5,666 bases of DNA from positions 1 through 5,666 of the forward strand of contig JALGVQ010000179.1 in the NCBI GenBank assembly GCA_025774615.1. Direction: 5' to 3'. The notes beneath the pieces are model-generated. The model was not told the DNA's origin and did not search any database. It saw only the letters and a program-made list of their open reading frames with translations. Position 1 is the first letter of the stretch. Each line of letters begins with the position of its first letter. Positions 4,601 through 5,666 of the stretch are shown here, in pieces. This DNA comes from a bacterium (lineage in GTDB: Bacteria > Blakebacterota > Blakebacteria > Blakebacterales > Blakebacteraceae). A program made the translations under genes and the position numbers.

Positions 4601-5666
4601 TTAGTCAGGATACTTCAGGCCGCGCACAGTTGATCTGATCGAATAGATGGTCGGGATCATCTCTCCTGTCTCGCTGTCGGATACCGAGGCCAGCAGGTAA
4701 CCTCGGCCGAAAGAGATAAAGTCCACGGGAGGAGTCGAGGTTCTACCCAGGAACTCTCCATCCGGACTCAGGACCAGGAATTCGTGGACATGCTTCTCGT
4801 ACGTGAACGATCCCGTTGGTTCGTGAAGCTCCAGCCAGATAAAACCAAGACCATCAACACGAGTGATCGCCCAGTGGGCTTTCAATGACGCGTATCGTGC
4901 GTTGTCCCTCCGCCATTCATGGAACTCGGTGGAAACACGCTCCACAAATTCACCCGGTACTTCTGTGTCAGCGTTGGAGATCTTCTGATTGAAATACTCG
5001 GTAACCCGTCTGCGATCAGCAGACGACACCGGTTCCTCGTCCAGAACAAGTCGGATCTTCCTTTGCAGCCTGCCATCCAGGCTGTAATGGTCGATCTCGG
5101 GCGGAAGTCCTGTCGAGATATATATCCCTCTTCCTGGTGCGTAATGAGCCTGCGGTAGGCGGGCGAACCTGATATCGGTTGCCCGTCTGTCGATGCGTTC
5201 CATCGATCTGAGGACCGGCGTCTCAATGATCGCCAGGGTATCGCCCGCTGGTGTCCTCGTGCAGAACCCAAAACTCCGACCGATAAATAAATCGCCTCGC
5301 TCTTCTGTGACTCTCTGGATCACGAAGGTGCCGTCCGGGGCGATGGTGGCAGACGCGATAAAGGAACCACTCCGCGCATGCTGGTAACTGATGACCTCGT
5401 CGAGAGTGCCATCGGTGTTGTAGATCGTGACCCTCTGGTTCCTCGCGGGTATCTGCAGTTTCCCGTTGATGTACCTGATCGAAGATGGATATCTGAATTC
5501 GCCCGGGCCATCACCTTCACGCCCGATACTCCTCTGATACTTGCCGGTGAAGTCGAATACAGCGATTCGATGATTGTTCGAATCCACCACAAAGATCTGG
5601 TTATCATCATCGATGATGAAACTGGAGGTACGCCACAGGATTGCTTCCTGGTTGGTGGTATCGGAC
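4601..5666 (-). CDS. 6-bladed beta-propeller (NHL-like) protein, N-terminus outside the window
   Basis: The frame stays open to the right edge, so the gene is 5'-truncated by the window; 354 residues are visible. A GTG at 5590 is not the start, because the 25 codons before it continue the fold (SSFIIDDDNQIFVVDS). An NHL repeat is clear at visible residues 16-57: FVVDSNNHRIAVFDF, then KYQRSIGREGDGPGEF. It aligns closely with the repeat of the downstream paralogue (GREGDGPGEF against GRQGSGPGEF). A GFIWL strand and the terminal VRGLKYPD are also shared. By alignment with the paralogue about 60-65 residues are missing, and these would include any signal peptide, so a lipoprotein nature is expected but not seen. 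It is the upstream gene of a two-gene unit, with a 12-bp gap to the next ATG. The function is not known. Confidence 0.88.
   Translation of the reverse strand, partial: SDTTNQEAILWRTSSFIIDDDNQIFVVDSNNHRIAVFDFTGKYQRSIGREGDGPGEFRYPSSIRYINGKLQIPARNQRVTIYNTDGTLDEVISYQHARSGSFIASATIAPDGTFVIQRVTEERGDLFIGRSFGFCTRTPAGDTLAIIETPVLRSMERIDRRATDIRFARLPQAHYAPGRGIYISTGLPPEIDHYSLDGRLQRKIRLVLDEEPVSSADRRRVTEYFNQKISNADTEVPGEFVERVSTEFHEWRRDNARYASLKAHWAITRVDGLGFIWLELHEPTGSFTYEKHVHEFLVLSPDGEFLGRTSTPPVDFISFGRGYLLASVSDSETGEMIPTIYSIRSTVRGLKYPD

Noticed and set aside
5588-5590. GTG at 5590 as the start of the upstream propeller
   Set aside because: The frame is open through 25 more codons to the window edge, and those codons continue the same NHL repeat as in the paralogue.
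1-5666. CRISPR array, transposon ends, tRNA or rRNA
   Set aside because: No spaced direct repeats, transposase motifs, terminal inverted repeats or recognisable RNA gene sequence were seen on either strand.

Overview
The window reads as ordinary, dense bacterial chromosome: short intergenic gaps, GGAG/GGGAG-type ribosome binding sites, moderately GC-rich by eye, and several exported proteins with lipoprotein signals. The mix of a lipoprotein serpin, a twin-arginine (Tat) lipoprotein dehydratase and 6-bladed beta-propeller lipoproteins suggests a diderm bacterium of the Gemmatimonadota/FCB-like environmental kind. That placement is inference from gene content only. I see no tRNA, rRNA, CRISPR array, insertion sequence or phage gene.

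Layout. (1) 1-1375, plus strand: the last 33 codons of one serpin (protease inhibitor), then, one base after its stop, a complete second serpin with a lipoprotein signal peptide and an intact inhibitory hinge. (2) 1376-1434: a short convergent junction with a perfect 10-bp tandem repeat and a small hairpin. (3) 1435-3168, minus strand: a two-gene operon read right to left, first a GyrI-like small-molecule-binding protein (start corrected to GTG at 3168), then a Tat-exported lipoprotein of the NAD(P)-dependent epimerase/dehydratase family. (4) 3169-3373: a 205-bp intergenic region with a possible intrinsic terminator for the upstream operon and a CTGAT/ATCAG dyad that may be an operator. (5) 3374-5666, minus strand: two tandem paralogous 6-bladed beta-propeller proteins. 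The upstream one is cut off by the window edge; the downstream one is a complete lipoprotein. Both end in the same tail, VRGLKYP followed by D or N.

How they fit together. At least three of the four complete proteins (serpin, dehydratase, propeller) look exported and lipid-anchored, and both outer blocks are tandem paralogue pairs, so the window is mainly cell-envelope protein genes. The serpins would protect against proteases at the cell surface. The GyrI-like protein is cytoplasmic, and members of its superfamily bind or hydrolyse small toxic molecules. The functions of the propellers and the dehydratase cannot be fixed from sequence. I see no clear new multi-gene system. The points most worth following up are the coupled serpin pair, the exported Rossmann enzyme, and the conserved propeller tail.
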